From Oscillatoria sp. (GTDB lineage: Bacteria; Cyanobacteriota; Cyanobacteriia; Cyanobacteriales; Laspinemataceae), in assembly GCA_011390515.1 (NCBI GenBank), contig JAABSJ010000038.1, positions 1 to 35,209 of the forward strand: DNA of 35,209 nt. The letters run 5' to 3'. The notes below the pieces were generated by a model. The model had not been told where the DNA came from. It made no database searches and saw only the letters and a list, made by a program, of their open reading frames with translations. This document shows positions 1-7,623 of this stretch, piece after piece; within the stretch, counting starts at the first letter, position 1; the number at the start of each line of letters is the position of its first letter. The position numbers and the translations under genes are program-made.

Positions 1-99
1 TCGCACCAGTTCCCCAGCAGGCACTAGACCCTCGGATTGCTCCAGGGAATGGCTGACGCCATTCCCTGGAGAGCAACGACTGAAGTCGTTACTACAAAC
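1..99. repeat. Palindromic intergenic repeat, copy A
   Basis: This 99-nt block is repeated directly at 246-344. It contains a hairpin with 13-bp arms (40-52 and 59-71) around the loop CTGACG, followed by a second small hairpin (AACGACT-GA-AGTCGTT, 75-90) and ACTACAAAC. The window starts inside it, so its left limit is unknown. No coding potential is apparent. Such repeats are typical intergenic elements of filamentous cyanobacteria; mobility is not shown. Confidence 0.85.
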
Positions 100-124
100 G
101 GACCCATTCTCCCAATCCTTAGCC

Positions 125-199
125 GTTCTCTTCTTCATGTTCGTAGTAACGACTTCAGTGGTTCTCTTCTTCATGTTCGTAGTAACGACTTCAGTCGTT
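125..199. repeat. 36-nt tandem duplication carrying inverted copies of the AACGACT motif
   Basis: A 36-nt unit (125-160) is followed at once by a second copy (161-195). Each carries GTAGTAACGACTTCAGT, which is the opposite orientation of the motif found at 75-95 and 320-340. The region therefore holds four copies of one short motif, two in each orientation. Confidence 0.8.
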
Positions 200-245
200 T
201 CCGCGTTACTTGGCTACAGCTTTCGTAACACCGCATATCAGGCGA

Positions 246-344
246 TCGCACCAGTTCCCCAGCAGGCACTAGACCCTCGGATTGCTCCAGGGAATGGCGT
301 CAGCCATTCCCTGGAGAGCAACGACTGAAGTCGTTACTACAAAC
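246..344. repeat. Palindromic intergenic repeat, copy B (hairpin loop inverted)
   Basis: This is a direct copy of 1-99 at an offset of 245 nt. The hairpin arms (285-297 and 304-316) are identical to copy A, but the six-base loop reads CGTCAG, the reverse complement of the copy A loop CTGACG. It is followed by a C-rich run (345-392) made of short CCCATC-type units. It lies about 100 nt upstream of the glutathione reductase gene. Confidence 0.85.
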
Positions 345-446
345 ATCTTCCCCATCACCCCCATCCTCCCCATCACCCCCATCCTCCCCATCGCCTTGCG
401 AAAGGGATTACCCTGTTATTAAACGATGATTAACGGAGTGACTTAG

Positions 447-1793
447 ATGACGAACTTTGATTATGACCTATTTGTGATAGGTGCGGGTTCTGGCGGATTA
501 GCGGCATCGAAACGGGCTGCCTCTTATGGGGCTAAAGTGGCGATCGCCGAAGGAGATTTAGTGGGAGGTACCTGTGTCATCCGGGGTTGCGTTCCCAAAA
601 AATTAATGGTGTATGCGTCCCAATTTTCTAAACTGTATCAAAATGCCGTGGGTTACGGTTGGGAAAAAGCTGAACCCAATTTTGATTGGAATAAGCTGGT
701 GGAAGTGGTTCAGAAAGAAGTGATGCGCCTGAATCAGATCCACATTAATAATCTGGAAAAAGCTGGAGTTGAGTTAATCAAGGAAATGGCAACTTTTGTT
801 GATCCCCATACCATTCAAGTGGGCGATCGCCAAGTCACAGCGGACAAAATCTTGATTGCAGTAGGAGGAAAACCCGCGAAACCTGATATTGAGGGCATCG
901 AACATACCATCTCCTCCAACGAAATGTTCCATCTCAGCGAATTTCCCAAACGGTTCGCCGTTTGGGGTGGCGGTTATATCGGCGTCGAATTTGCTTCGAT
1001 TATGAATGGGTTGGGGGCTGAAGTCACCGAAATTATTCGCCGCGACTACATTTTAAATGGCTTCGATGATGATATTGCCCAGAACATCCAAGAAGGCATG
1101 GCTAAACATGGGATTCAATTCAAAACTCAGACAACTCTAGAGAAGATTGAAAAGACCGATGACGGCTTAAACTTGATGTTTGCTGGGGAAGAAAATGAGC
1201 CAGTCACCGTCGATGCGTTACTCTGTGCCACGGGTCGCAAACCGAATTTAAGCCCCTTAAACTTAGAGAAGGCTGGGGTCGAAGTGCTTCTCGGTGCGAT
1301 CGCCGTGACTCCGGATAGTTGCACGAATCAACCCCATATTTATGCCGTGGGAGATTGCACCGATCGCATGAATTTAACCCCCGTGGCGATCGCTGAAGGT
1401 CGTGCTTTTGCCGATACCGTCTTTGGTCATATCCCCCGCCATATTAACCATACCGGCATCCCCACCGCTGTCTTTTCCCAGCCAGAAGCCTCCACAGTCG
1501 GCTTAACTGAAGAGGAAGCCCGAGACAAAGTGGGCGACAATGTAACCATCTATCGCGCCAAATTCCGTCCCATGTTTTATAGTCTCACCGATGCCGATGA
1601 AAAGGTGATGATTAAATTAATTGTGGACAACACCACCGACCGCATTTTAGGCGTCCACATGGTCGGTAAAGATGCGGCAGAAATCGTTCAAGGATTGGCA
1701 ATTGCTGTCAATATGGGGGCGACTAAAAAAGACTTTGATGCCACCATTGGCATTCATCCTTCCACTGCGGAAGAGTTTGTGACTCTACGTTAA
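447..1793 (+). CDS. gor: Glutathione reductase (NADPH)
   Basis: Flavoprotein of the pyridine nucleotide-disulfide oxidoreductase family that reduces glutathione disulfide with NADPH in the cytoplasm. What is seen: the FAD-binding motif GAGSGG (residues 12-17), the redox-active disulfide Cys43/Cys48 in GGTCVIRGCVPKK, a second nucleotide-binding motif GGGYIGVE in the middle, and the C-terminal catalytic GIHPSTAEE (His437, Glu442) that completes the active site across the dimer. Its 448 aa is normal for the family. The ATG at 447 has GGAG eight bases upstream. The GCVPKK context favours glutathione reductase over mercuric reductase or lipoamide dehydrogenase. It appears monocistronic, with a hairpin terminator directly downstream. 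Confidence 0.95.
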   Translation: MTNFDYDLFVIGAGSGGLAASKRAASYGAKVAIAEGDLVGGTCVIRGCVPKKLMVYASQFSKLYQNAVGYGWEKAEPNFDWNKLVEVVQKEVMRLNQIHINNLEKAGVELIKEMATFVDPHTIQVGDRQVTADKILIAVGGKPAKPDIEGIEHTISSNEMFHLSEFPKRFAVWGGGYIGVEFASIMNGLGAEVTEIIRRDYILNGFDDDIAQNIQEGMAKHGIQFKTQTTLEKIEKTDDGLNLMFAGEENEPVTVDALLCATGRKPNLSPLNLEKAGVEVLLGAIAVTPDSCTNQPHIYAVGDCTDRMNLTPVAIAEGRAFADTVFGHIPRHINHTGIPTAVFSQPEASTVGLTEEEARDKVGDNVTIYRAKFRPMFYSLTDADEKVMIKLIVDNTTDRILGVHMVGKDAAEIVQGLAIAVNMGATKKDFDATIGIHPSTAEEFVTLR

Positions 1794-1801
1794 TTTCAAA
1801 A

Positions 1802-1840
1802 AAAAGAAACCGGGCTTCTTCAAAAAAACCGGTTTCTTTT
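1802..1840 (+). terminator. Rho-independent-type terminator after gor
   Basis: An inverted repeat (about 12 bp, AAAGAAACCGG paired with CCGGTTTCTTT) ends in a T run shortly after the gor stop codon. The GAAACCGG/CCGGTTTC core also resembles hairpins elsewhere in the window (22465-22479), so the terminator may derive from a dispersed repeat. Confidence 0.75.
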
Positions 1841-1883
1841 GCACAAAAAAAGGAATGACGCAGGTTTTAAGAATTTACTCTAG

Positions 1884-1921
1884 ATAATGTAGAGGCGATT
1901 CGCGAATCGCCTCTACATTAT
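1884..1921. repeat. 38-bp perfect palindrome centred on TTCGCGAA
   Basis: The arms ATAATGTAGAGGCGATT and their exact reverse complement meet at CGCG with no loop. Shorter inverted pieces surround it (GACGCA near 1857 with TGCGTC near 1943; TTTTAAGA with TCTTAAAA), extending the potential fold. It lies between the convergent gor and lipoprotein genes and could end transcription from either side, although it lacks a T run. Confidence 0.85.
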
Positions 1922-1963
1922 TTAGGGCTTAATGTTAGAAGCTGCGTCAGTCTTAAAACAATT

Positions 1964-2359
1964 TTAAAGATTACTCTGGGCAGAACTTTCCCGTTCGAGT
2001 TGTTCCAGTTCTTTAATGTAAACTTCCCCTAACTCTTGTCCCGCAATGGGAATACTTTGATAGGTCACCTGACCTTTCATGACTATCTGATCCCCTACAT
2101 TTGGCAGGGCTGAATCGGTCATGACCCAAATTGCTCCCGTGGCATCTTGAAGTTGATAAGCCCCCGATTGCAGAAACGGGGCGCGATTTTCAACGGTGCC
2201 TTTTAAATACACCGTATCTTTATTCTGCCAATTGCTTTGGATCTGCTCGATATCGGTGACGCCAACTCCCGACTTAACCAAATTGGTACAGCCCCAAAGT
2301 CCAGCAATCATTAAAGATAAAGAGCCAATTTTAACAGTTTGATTTAAAGCCCGGAACAT
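1964..2359 (-). CDS. Putative OB-fold lipoprotein, function unknown
   Basis: Small exported protein. The N-terminus has basic residues, a hydrophobic stretch (IGSLSLMIAGLW) and a Cys (lipobox-like LWGC, with an unusual Trp at -2), so lipid anchoring is likely but not certain. The mature part (VYLKGTVENRAPF, YQLQDATGAIWV, VGDQIVMKGQV, GEVYIKELEQL) has the strand pattern of a small OB fold of the BOF/tRNA_anti-like type seen in periplasmic proteins. The ATG at 2359 gives the best signal peptide (131 aa). An upstream ATG (2374) and a GTG (2413) are in frame, and none has a convincing ribosome site. It is convergent with gor. No enzymatic role can be assigned. Confidence 0.65.
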   Translation of the reverse strand: MFRALNQTVKIGSLSLMIAGLWGCTNLVKSGVGVTDIEQIQSNWQNKDTVYLKGTVENRAPFLQSGAYQLQDATGAIWVMTDSALPNVGDQIVMKGQVTYQSIPIAGQELGEVYIKELEQLERESSAQSNL

Positions 2360-2487
2360 GACAGTGACAGCCATAACGTTAAAAAGATAGCGGTTATAGG
2401 GGTTAGAATTCACAGCTAGAATGCTTGATTATCCGGAACAGGTGGGGTGGCATTTCCAGAGTTAAAACGACTGAAAAATCTTGATGA

Positions 2488-2637
2488 TTTGAGGGCATCA
2501 ATACGCGGTTTAACTCCGGTGCGATCGCAGCCGCCACAGGAACTGGAGAAGGCGGGTTTCAGCAGAAGGCGATCGCACCCACTCAACCCGAGCAACCCCT
2601 GGAGAATCCGAACATCCAGGGACCACCTCTGCGGATA
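2488..2637 (+). pseudogene. Possible gene remnant, low confidence
   Basis: The frame ending at the TAG near 2640 encodes an Ala/Gly/Gln/Pro-rich stretch (GAIAAATGTGEGG, then APTQPEQPLENPNIQGPP) that looks more like a fragment of a large secreted cyanobacterial protein than random sequence. A stop sits just upstream, and no start codon or ribosome site is visible. An overlapping ATG frame (2447-2638) has no protein-like features. This could be the decayed end of a surface-protein gene or simply repeat-derived DNA. Confidence 0.25.
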
Positions 2638-2640
2638 GAT

Positions 2641-2960
2641 TAGTCTTGCTGATAGTCTATCGCAACCCCCCGGTTTTCAGGGAATCCCAGAGTACCCGTC
2701 TGATACCGTATCCGGTTGTCTCAAGTCGATTTTCTCTTGAGCCCGCGCAGGGCTTCACGGTGAGCAAAACCTGCCCTGAGCCAGTCGAAGCCTGTCCTGA
2801 GCTACGTCGAAGCCTGTCCTGAGCCAGTCGAAGGGGGGGTCGAACCACGGGCTTCGTCTGCGAGTGCCCCACCATGCATGGGTGCGGGTTTTTATAGACC
2901 TTTAAAAACCGGATTCCGTCTGAGGGATTTCCATAAATAAAGTGGGGCATTAGAAGTTTT
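2641..2960. repeat. Composite repeat with 21/22-nt tandem units
   Basis: Three tandem units of the type CCTGTCCTGAGCCAGTCGAAG occupy 2770-2833; the middle one is altered and one base longer. This CCTGAGC..GTCGAAG sequence is a familiar dispersed repeat in bacterial genomes. The array is enclosed by an imperfect inverted repeat (ACCGTATCCGGTT near 2705 and AACCGGATTCCGT near 2906), so the whole block of about 320 bp may be one element. An open frame on the minus strand across it (2657-2950) consists of repeat sequence and is not called. Confidence 0.6.
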
Positions 2961-2975
2961 GCAGAATTGGAAAAG

Positions 2976-2994
2976 CCCCCCTTCTTAAGGGGGG
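2976..2994. repeat. C/G-run hairpin repeat
   Basis: Six C residues, the short loop TTCTTAA and six G residues form a compact hairpin followed by GTTGGGG. It is a common type of intergenic repeat in cyanobacteria. The rest of 2995-3147 shows nothing recognisable. Confidence 0.6.
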
Positions 2995-3147
2995 TTGGGG
3001 GGATCTCTCCTAGAAGATTTTATTTTTTGGAGTTCCCTGAGTACCCCAGATGATTGATTCCGAGGGTCTTCCGGGAGGGAATCCAGGCGATCGCGCTGTT
3101 CGGTGATCCCTGGCAGTGCAGTCTTTTCTAACATTCACCGTCCCAAG

Positions 3148-3257
3148 GATATAGCGGTTCCCGGACTGATGAGGTCCTTTTCAAAGCCCCTCTCCCGTTC
3201 TGGGAGAGGGGTTTGGGGTGAGGGTCTGTACCTTATGGAGATGAGAACCGCTATATC
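3148..3257 (+). mobile_element. MITE-like element, copy 1 (110 bp)
   Basis: Perfect 13-bp terminal inverted repeats (GATATAGCGGTTC at 3148-3160, GAACCGCTATATC at 3245-3257) enclose an internal hairpin (CCCTCTCCC..GGGAGAGGG). A reverse-oriented, more diverged copy lies at about 12215-12323. There is no coding capacity, so any movement would need a transposase encoded elsewhere. No clear target duplication was found at the ends. The open frame at 3103-3309 crosses the element and is not a gene. Confidence 0.75.
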
Positions 3258-3394
3258 AATGCCCCTCACCCGTGATGGTACAATAATTATTCAGAACTTA
3301 GATTCTTAACAGACGACTGCGATTTGCTTTCATCAAGCCGATACAGTCGTCCGGGGTCAATGTCAACTCAGAGGAACATAAGGAAGAGGTTGTC

Positions 3395-3598
3395 GTGACA
3401 GAGACTATTAACTGTGCTGTAGCCTGCGTGAATGGCTGTGTATTGGGGGACAAATGCCCCAACCGCGAATATGCAGAACAAACATCCCAGTTTATCGAGG
3501 AAACGTCCTTAGATAAAATCATAGAAATCGCCGAAGAAGCCATTAGAAAAAAACGGACACAGCCTCCGAAATGGATTATTCCCGATTTTCCCGAATAA
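3395..3598 (+). CDS. Small Cys-rich conserved-type hypothetical protein
   Basis: A 67-aa soluble protein. The N-terminal half has four Cys in a compact pattern (NCAVACVNGCVLGDKCPN), suitable for metal or Fe-S binding; the rest is an amphipathic helix (EETSLDKIIEIAEEAIRKK) and a Pro-rich tail (PPKWIIPDFPE). The start is GTG with a strong AGGAAGAGG ribosome site at 3381-3389, which supports a real gene despite its size. It stands alone between repeats. The overall look matches small conserved cyanobacterial proteins of unknown function; no function is assigned. Confidence 0.7.
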   Translation: MTETINCAVACVNGCVLGDKCPNREYAEQTSQFIEETSLDKIIEIAEEAIRKKRTQPPKWIIPDFPE

Positions 3599-3749
3599 CC
3601 CCTAACCCAATTCAAGGCGATCGCTTCCCTAAACTTAGAAAGAGTCTGGCGATCGCTTTTAAATTGGGGTCTAATTGATAAATTTTATCAATATTTGAGT
3701 TCCCATAACTAAACCTCCAACAAATCTAAATAAATTGGAAAATTCCCCA

Positions 3750-3808
3750 AAGGAGTGGGAGCATCTTGCTCCCTACTGCTATTAGGGAGCAAGATGCTCC
3801 CACTCCTT
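3750..3808. repeat. 26-bp perfect inverted repeat (long hairpin)
   Basis: Arms at 3750-3775 and 3783-3808 are perfectly complementary around the loop CTGCTAT. The arm contains GGAGTGGGAGCATCTTGCTCCC, itself partly self-complementary (GGGAGCA/TGCTCCC). It lies in the roughly 740-bp gap between the Cys-rich gene and psaL. The rest of 3599-4060 contains HIP1 octamers and no supported gene. Confidence 0.85.
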
Positions 3809-4071
3809 AATTGGATTTTCACTCTGATTTAGACTCCCGATCAAGCATCGGGACAGGCGGCGATTTCCCGGACAAAAAACCGGGGGTTTGACCCTTTCTT
3901 GAGTGCAAAACCAACAGAAATGGGGTAAAAACCCCCGGTTGCTCATGGTTTGTACCCCCAGAACCTCGGTCCCGATTCCCCTGAAATCTGCCTTTTGGCC
4001 CGGGGCGATCGCCCTGGACCTATGCCAAAATCTCAGCAGGGGTAGAAAAACTCTGCCTATTCCCGGAAGTT

Positions 4072-4089
4072 GTTAAATTTCTTAACAAA
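4072..4089 (+). promoter_or_regulatory. HLR1-type (RpaB) site upstream of psaL
   Basis: GTTAAATT-TC-TTAACAAA matches the published HLR1 consensus (G/T)TTACA(T/A)(T/A)NN(G/T)TTACA(T/A)(T/A) at 14 of 16 fixed positions. It overlaps an inverted repeat (GTTAAATTT at 4072-4080, AAATTTAAC at 4088-4096). If TCTAAT at 4125-4130 is the -10 box, the site spans about -65 to -48, the position from which RpaB is reported to activate photosystem I genes under low light. Binding is inferred. Confidence 0.55.
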
Positions 4090-4124
4090 ATTTAACAGAA
4101 ACCGAGGTTAAAGCCCGAACCTGC

Positions 4125-4130
4125 TCTAAT
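4125..4130 (+). promoter_or_regulatory. Candidate -10 element of psaL
   Basis: TCTAAT differs from TATAAT at one base. No -35 box stands 17 bp upstream, which is usual for activator-dependent photosystem I promoters. The implied transcript start near 4137 gives a leader of about 200 nt. Confidence 0.4.
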
Positions 4131-4336
4131 CAGAGAATAAAGGCTGGGATCGCGATCGCAAAGATCACCGAACCGGGGTAAATTAAAATCAGTGGTTACC
4201 AGCCCCAGGGGATTTAGGCGCTTTTCATGAAGTTTTTTAAAGCTAGGCACTAATTCTGAGACTAGGCGACCCCTCCTTGCTTAGAATATGACCTTAAGTT
4301 CTTTTACTGATTGTCACACCAAGAGGAAAAACAAAT

Positions 4337-4846
4337 ATGGCCGATGCAAGAGATATTGAAATGGTGAAGCCTTACGGTGGAGACCCCTTTGTAGGTCACC
4401 TCTCCACCCCGATTAGCGATTCTGCCTTCACCAAAGCCTTCATTGGTAACCTGCCTGCCTACCGTCAAGGACTCTCCCCCATTCTCCGTGGGATCGAAAT
4501 TGGCATGGCCCACGGCTATTTCTTAATTGGCCCCTGGATTAAATTGGGTCCCCTGCGCGATTATCCCGAAGCAGCCAACTTAGGCGGATTAGTTTCAGCC
4601 CTGTCTTTAATTTTAATCGCCACCGCCTGTATGTCTGTCTACGGGATTGCCTCGTTCCAAGCCACAGGTGATAATGATTACCCCAGCCAAAATCCCCAAG
4701 CCCCCGCTGGCTTGAAAAGCGCTGAGGGTTGGAGTCAGCTCACCGCTGGGTTCTTCGTCGGTGCAATGGGTGGCGCATTTGTCGCCTATTTCCTGTTGGA
4801 AAATCTGGGTGGCGTCGATGCCATTTTCCGGGGTTTAGTTAACTAA
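4337..4846 (+). CDS. psaL: Photosystem I reaction centre subunit XI (PsaL)
   Basis: Thylakoid membrane subunit that contacts PsaI and PsaM and holds photosystem I monomers together. What is seen: the typical N-terminal VKPYGGDPFVGHLSTPISDS motif, RGIEIGMAHGYFLIGPW, and hydrophobic segments at about residues 83-107 and 136-157. The C-terminus (FLLENLGGVDAIFRGLVN) is full length and resembles trimer-forming PsaL proteins. The 169 aa is within the usual range. The ATG at 4337 follows AGAGGA. psaI follows 194 bp downstream on the same strand. A possible HLR1 site lies upstream. Confidence 0.97.
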   Translation: MADARDIEMVKPYGGDPFVGHLSTPISDSAFTKAFIGNLPAYRQGLSPILRGIEIGMAHGYFLIGPWIKLGPLRDYPEAANLGGLVSALSLILIATACMSVYGIASFQATGDNDYPSQNPQAPAGLKSAEGWSQLTAGFFVGAMGGAFVAYFLLENLGGVDAIFRGLVN

Positions 4847-5040
4847 CTAGACCTTTAGTCCCTTGATAGGGCTTTAATTTGCTGGTTTTTAACCGTGACC
4901 TCCAGTCACCTAAAATTAGCTCATCTGCACCAGCAGACTCTGATTTTTGAAACGTCCAACCTTTTTAGAGGAACATAACCGACTCACCGTCGTTAATCGT
5001 CCTCTCGTCAACCCAAAACTTGAAATAGGAGACATTAGAT

Positions 5041-5157
5041 ATGACAGGTGCTTATGCAGCCGCTTACCTCCCTTGGATTTTGATTCCCGTCGTTTGCTGG
5101 TTAATGCCGACCGTGTTGATGGGTCTGCTGTTCATCTACATTGAAAGCGATAGCTAA
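5041..5157 (+). CDS. psaI: Photosystem I reaction centre subunit VIII (PsaI)
   Basis: A 38-aa single-span thylakoid protein that sits beside PsaL and supports its binding. The product starts [20 protein letters not shown] and ends [10 protein letters not shown], with one transmembrane helix bounded by Pro residues, as expected for PsaI. The start ATG has AGGAG upstream (ATAGGAGACATTAGATATG). It is probably co-transcribed with psaL. Two hairpins downstream end the transcript. Confidence 0.95.
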   Translation: MTGAYAAAYLPWILIPVVCWLMPTVLMGLLFIYIESDS

Positions 5158-5189
5158 TTCAAGGCTTCATTCCCTGAATTAATCGCAAT

Positions 5190-5253
5190 GGGCCGAAAAA
5201 AGAGCGGTGAGGACAACAACGACCGGCTATTCCTCACCCCTCTTTTTAGGCCC
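5190..5253 (+). terminator. Long hairpin terminator after psaI
   Basis: GGGCCGAAAAAAGAG..GTGAGGA (5190-5212) pairs with TCCTCAC..CTCTTTTTAGGCCC (5230-5253) with a few mismatches. Its position 32 nt after the psaI stop supports a role in ending psaLI transcripts. Confidence 0.65.
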
Positions 5254-5279
5254 TCATTACCAATGCGCCCTCGGGCATA

Positions 5280-5312
5280 AAAAATCCCCCGCTATCATAG
5301 CGGGGGATTTTT
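5280..5312. terminator. Bidirectional terminator between psaI and psaB
   Basis: AAAAATCCCCCGCTA and its reverse complement TAGCGGGGGATTTTT surround the loop TCA. With A runs on one side and T runs on the other it can act on both strands, serving the convergent psaLI and psaAB transcripts. Confidence 0.85.
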
Positions 5313-5385
5313 ATTTAAACTCCCCCTTTACCAACATCATCGGGGTGGGGGGAGTCTGTTCAAATTCTTGCTTTTCTGTGGCAGG

Positions 5386-7599
5386 TTAGCCGAACTTACT
5401 TGCAGTCGAAGCAATCAAGAACGCCGCATAAGTCAGGATATACCCCACCGTAAAGTGAGCCAAACCAATCAAGCGACCTTGAATAATCGACATTGCCACC
5501 GGCTTGTCCTTCCAACGAACCAAATTCGCCAAAGGAGTGCGCTCATGCGCCCAAACCAGAGTCTCAATCAGTTCTTGCCAGTAACCGCGCCAGCTAATCA
5601 GGAACATGAATCCAGTCGCCCAAACCAAATGTCCAAATAAGAACATCCAAGCCCAAACTGCCAGATTATTCATGCCATAAGGGTTGTACCCGTTAATCAA
5701 CTGAGCCGAGTTCAACCACAGATAGTCACGCAACCAACCCATTAAGTAGGTCGAGGACTCGTTGAACTGAGCCACGTTCCCTTGCCAAATCCCCAGATGC
5801 TTCCAGTGCCAGTAGAAGGTTACCCAACCAATGGTATTCAACATCCAGAACATAGACAGATAGAACGCATCCCAGGCCGAGATATCGCAAGTACCGCCCC
5901 GTCCAGGACCATCACAAGGGAACGCATAGCCGAAATCTTTCTTATCCGGCATCAGCTTAGAACCCCGTGCATCCAACGCACCCTTGACCAAAATCAAAGT
6001 CGTCGTATGCAGACCCAAGGCGATCGCATGGTGAACCAAGAAATCCCCAGGACCAATGGTCAAGAACAGAGAATTGGTGCCGCTATTAATCGCATCCAAC
6101 CAACCGGGTAACCAGACATTCCCATTATTCGGCCATGCCGTAGAAGCTAAACTATCCGGATTGGACAGTAACACATCAAACCCATAAAGAGCTTTTCCGT
6201 GAGCCGCTTGAATCCATTGCGCGAATACAGGTTCAATCAGGATTTGCTTTTCGGGAGTGCCGAAAGCTACGACTACATCGTTGTGAACATACAGACCCAG
6301 AGTGTGGAATCCGAGGAACAACGAGACCCAGCTTAAGTGGGAAATAATCGCTTCCTTATGCTCTAAAACGCGATAGAGAACGTTATTTTTGTTCGCTTCC
6401 GGGTCGTAATCACGAACCAAGAAAATCGCGCCGTGAGCAAAGGCTCCCACCATGATGAATCCAGCAATGTACTGGTGGTGGGTGTACAGGGCTGCCTGAG
6501 TGGTGTAATCCCGAGCCATGAAGGCGTAGGGAGGCAGACTGTACATATGTTGCGCGACCAGAGAGGTGACCACACCGAGGGAAGCCAAGGCGAGGGCTAA
6601 CTGGAAGTGCAACGAGTTGTTGAGAGTGTCATAGAGACCTTTGTGACCTTCACCCAGGTTGCCCGAGGGGGGCTTGTGGGCGTTGAGAATCTCTTTGATG
6701 CTGTGACCGATACCGAAGTTGGTACGGTACATATGACCGGCGATGATGAAAATCACCGCGATCGCCAAATGGTGATGGGCGATATCAGTCAACCACAACG
6801 ACTCGGTTTGAGGATGAAATCCACCTAAGAAGGTGAGGATGGCGGTGCCAGACCCTTGAGCGGTGCCAAATACATGGTTGGCTGTGTCAGGGCTTTGAGC
6901 ATACACACCCCAGTTCCCGGTGAAGAACGGTGCTAACCCAGCCGGGTGAGGTTTGACGGAGAGGAAGTTATCCCAACCGACATGAACACCACGAGATTCG
7001 GGGATAGCAACGTGGACGAGGTGACCCGTCCAGGCCAAGGAACTGACACCGAACAGACCGGCCAAGTGGTGGTTCAAGCGGGATTCCGCATTTTTGAACC
7101 AAGACAGGGAAGGACGGAATTTCGGTTGGAGGTGTAACCAACCGGCAAAGAGCATGACTGCTGCCAAGACCAACAAGAAGATGGAACCTTGGTAGAGGTC
7201 AGAGTTCTTGGTCATGCCGATGGTGTACCACCAGTGGTAAACACCGCTATAGGCGATGTTGACCGGGTTAGAAGCGCCCGCTTGGGTGAAGGCATCGACT
7301 GCCGGTGCACCGAATTGGGGGTCCCAAATCGCGTGAGCGATGGGACGGACGTTTAAGGGGTCTTTAATCCACTGCTCGAAGTTGCCTTGCCAAGCGACGT
7401 GGAACAGGTTGCCCGATGTCCAGAGGAAGATGATGGCCAGGTGTCCGAAATGGGAGGCGAAAATCTTTTGGTAAAGATTTTCCTCGGTCATTCCGTCATG
7501 GCTTTCAAAGTCATGGGCGGTTGCAATCCCGTACCAAATCCGACGAGTTGTCGGGTCTGCCGCGAGGTCTTGGCTAAATTTTGGGAATTTTGTTGCCAT
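5386..7599 (-). CDS. psaB: Photosystem I P700 apoprotein A2 (PsaB)
   Basis: One of the two large core subunits of photosystem I, binding P700, the antenna chlorophylls, A1 and, with PsaA, the FX cluster. The protein is 737 aa with about eleven hydrophobic helices and many His ligands. The FX loop is seen as [12 protein letters not shown], supplying two of the four cluster cysteines. The N-terminus [13 protein letters not shown] is the standard form, and its ATG follows a strong GAGGAGG site in the 24-nt gap after psaA. It is the second gene of the psaAB operon. Confidence 0.98.
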   Translation of the reverse strand: MATKFPKFSQDLAADPTTRRIWYGIATAHDFESHDGMTEENLYQKIFASHFGHLAIIFLWTSGNLFHVAWQGNFEQWIKDPLNVRPIAHAIWDPQFGAPAVDAFTQAGASNPVNIAYSGVYHWWYTIGMTKNSDLYQGSIFLLVLAAVMLFAGWLHLQPKFRPSLSWFKNAESRLNHHLAGLFGVSSLAWTGHLVHVAIPESRGVHVGWDNFLSVKPHPAGLAPFFTGNWGVYAQSPDTANHVFGTAQGSGTAILTFLGGFHPQTESLWLTDIAHHHLAIAVIFIIAGHMYRTNFGIGHSIKEILNAHKPPSGNLGEGHKGLYDTLNNSLHFQLALALASLGVVTSLVAQHMYSLPPYAFMARDYTTQAALYTHHQYIAGFIMVGAFAHGAIFLVRDYDPEANKNNVLYRVLEHKEAIISHLSWVSLFLGFHTLGLYVHNDVVVAFGTPEKQILIEPVFAQWIQAAHGKALYGFDVLLSNPDSLASTAWPNNGNVWLPGWLDAINSGTNSLFLTIGPGDFLVHHAIALGLHTTTLILVKGALDARGSKLMPDKKDFGYAFPCDGPGRGGTCDISAWDAFYLSMFWMLNTIGWVTFYWHWKHLGIWQGNVAQFNESSTYLMGWLRDYLWLNSAQLINGYNPYGMNNLAVWAWMFLFGHLVWATGFMFLISWRGYWQELIETLVWAHERTPLANLVRWKDKPVAMSIIQGRLIGLAHFTVGYILTYAAFLIASTASKFG

Positions 7600-7623
7600 G
7601 TTTTTTTTAGCTCCTCCTCGCTA

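Noticed and set aside
2657-2950. 97-codon minus-strand frame
   Set aside because: It runs across tandem dispersed repeats and encodes repeat-derived sequence.
3103-3309. 68-codon plus-strand frame
   Set aside because: Most of it is the MITE-like element at 3148-3257.
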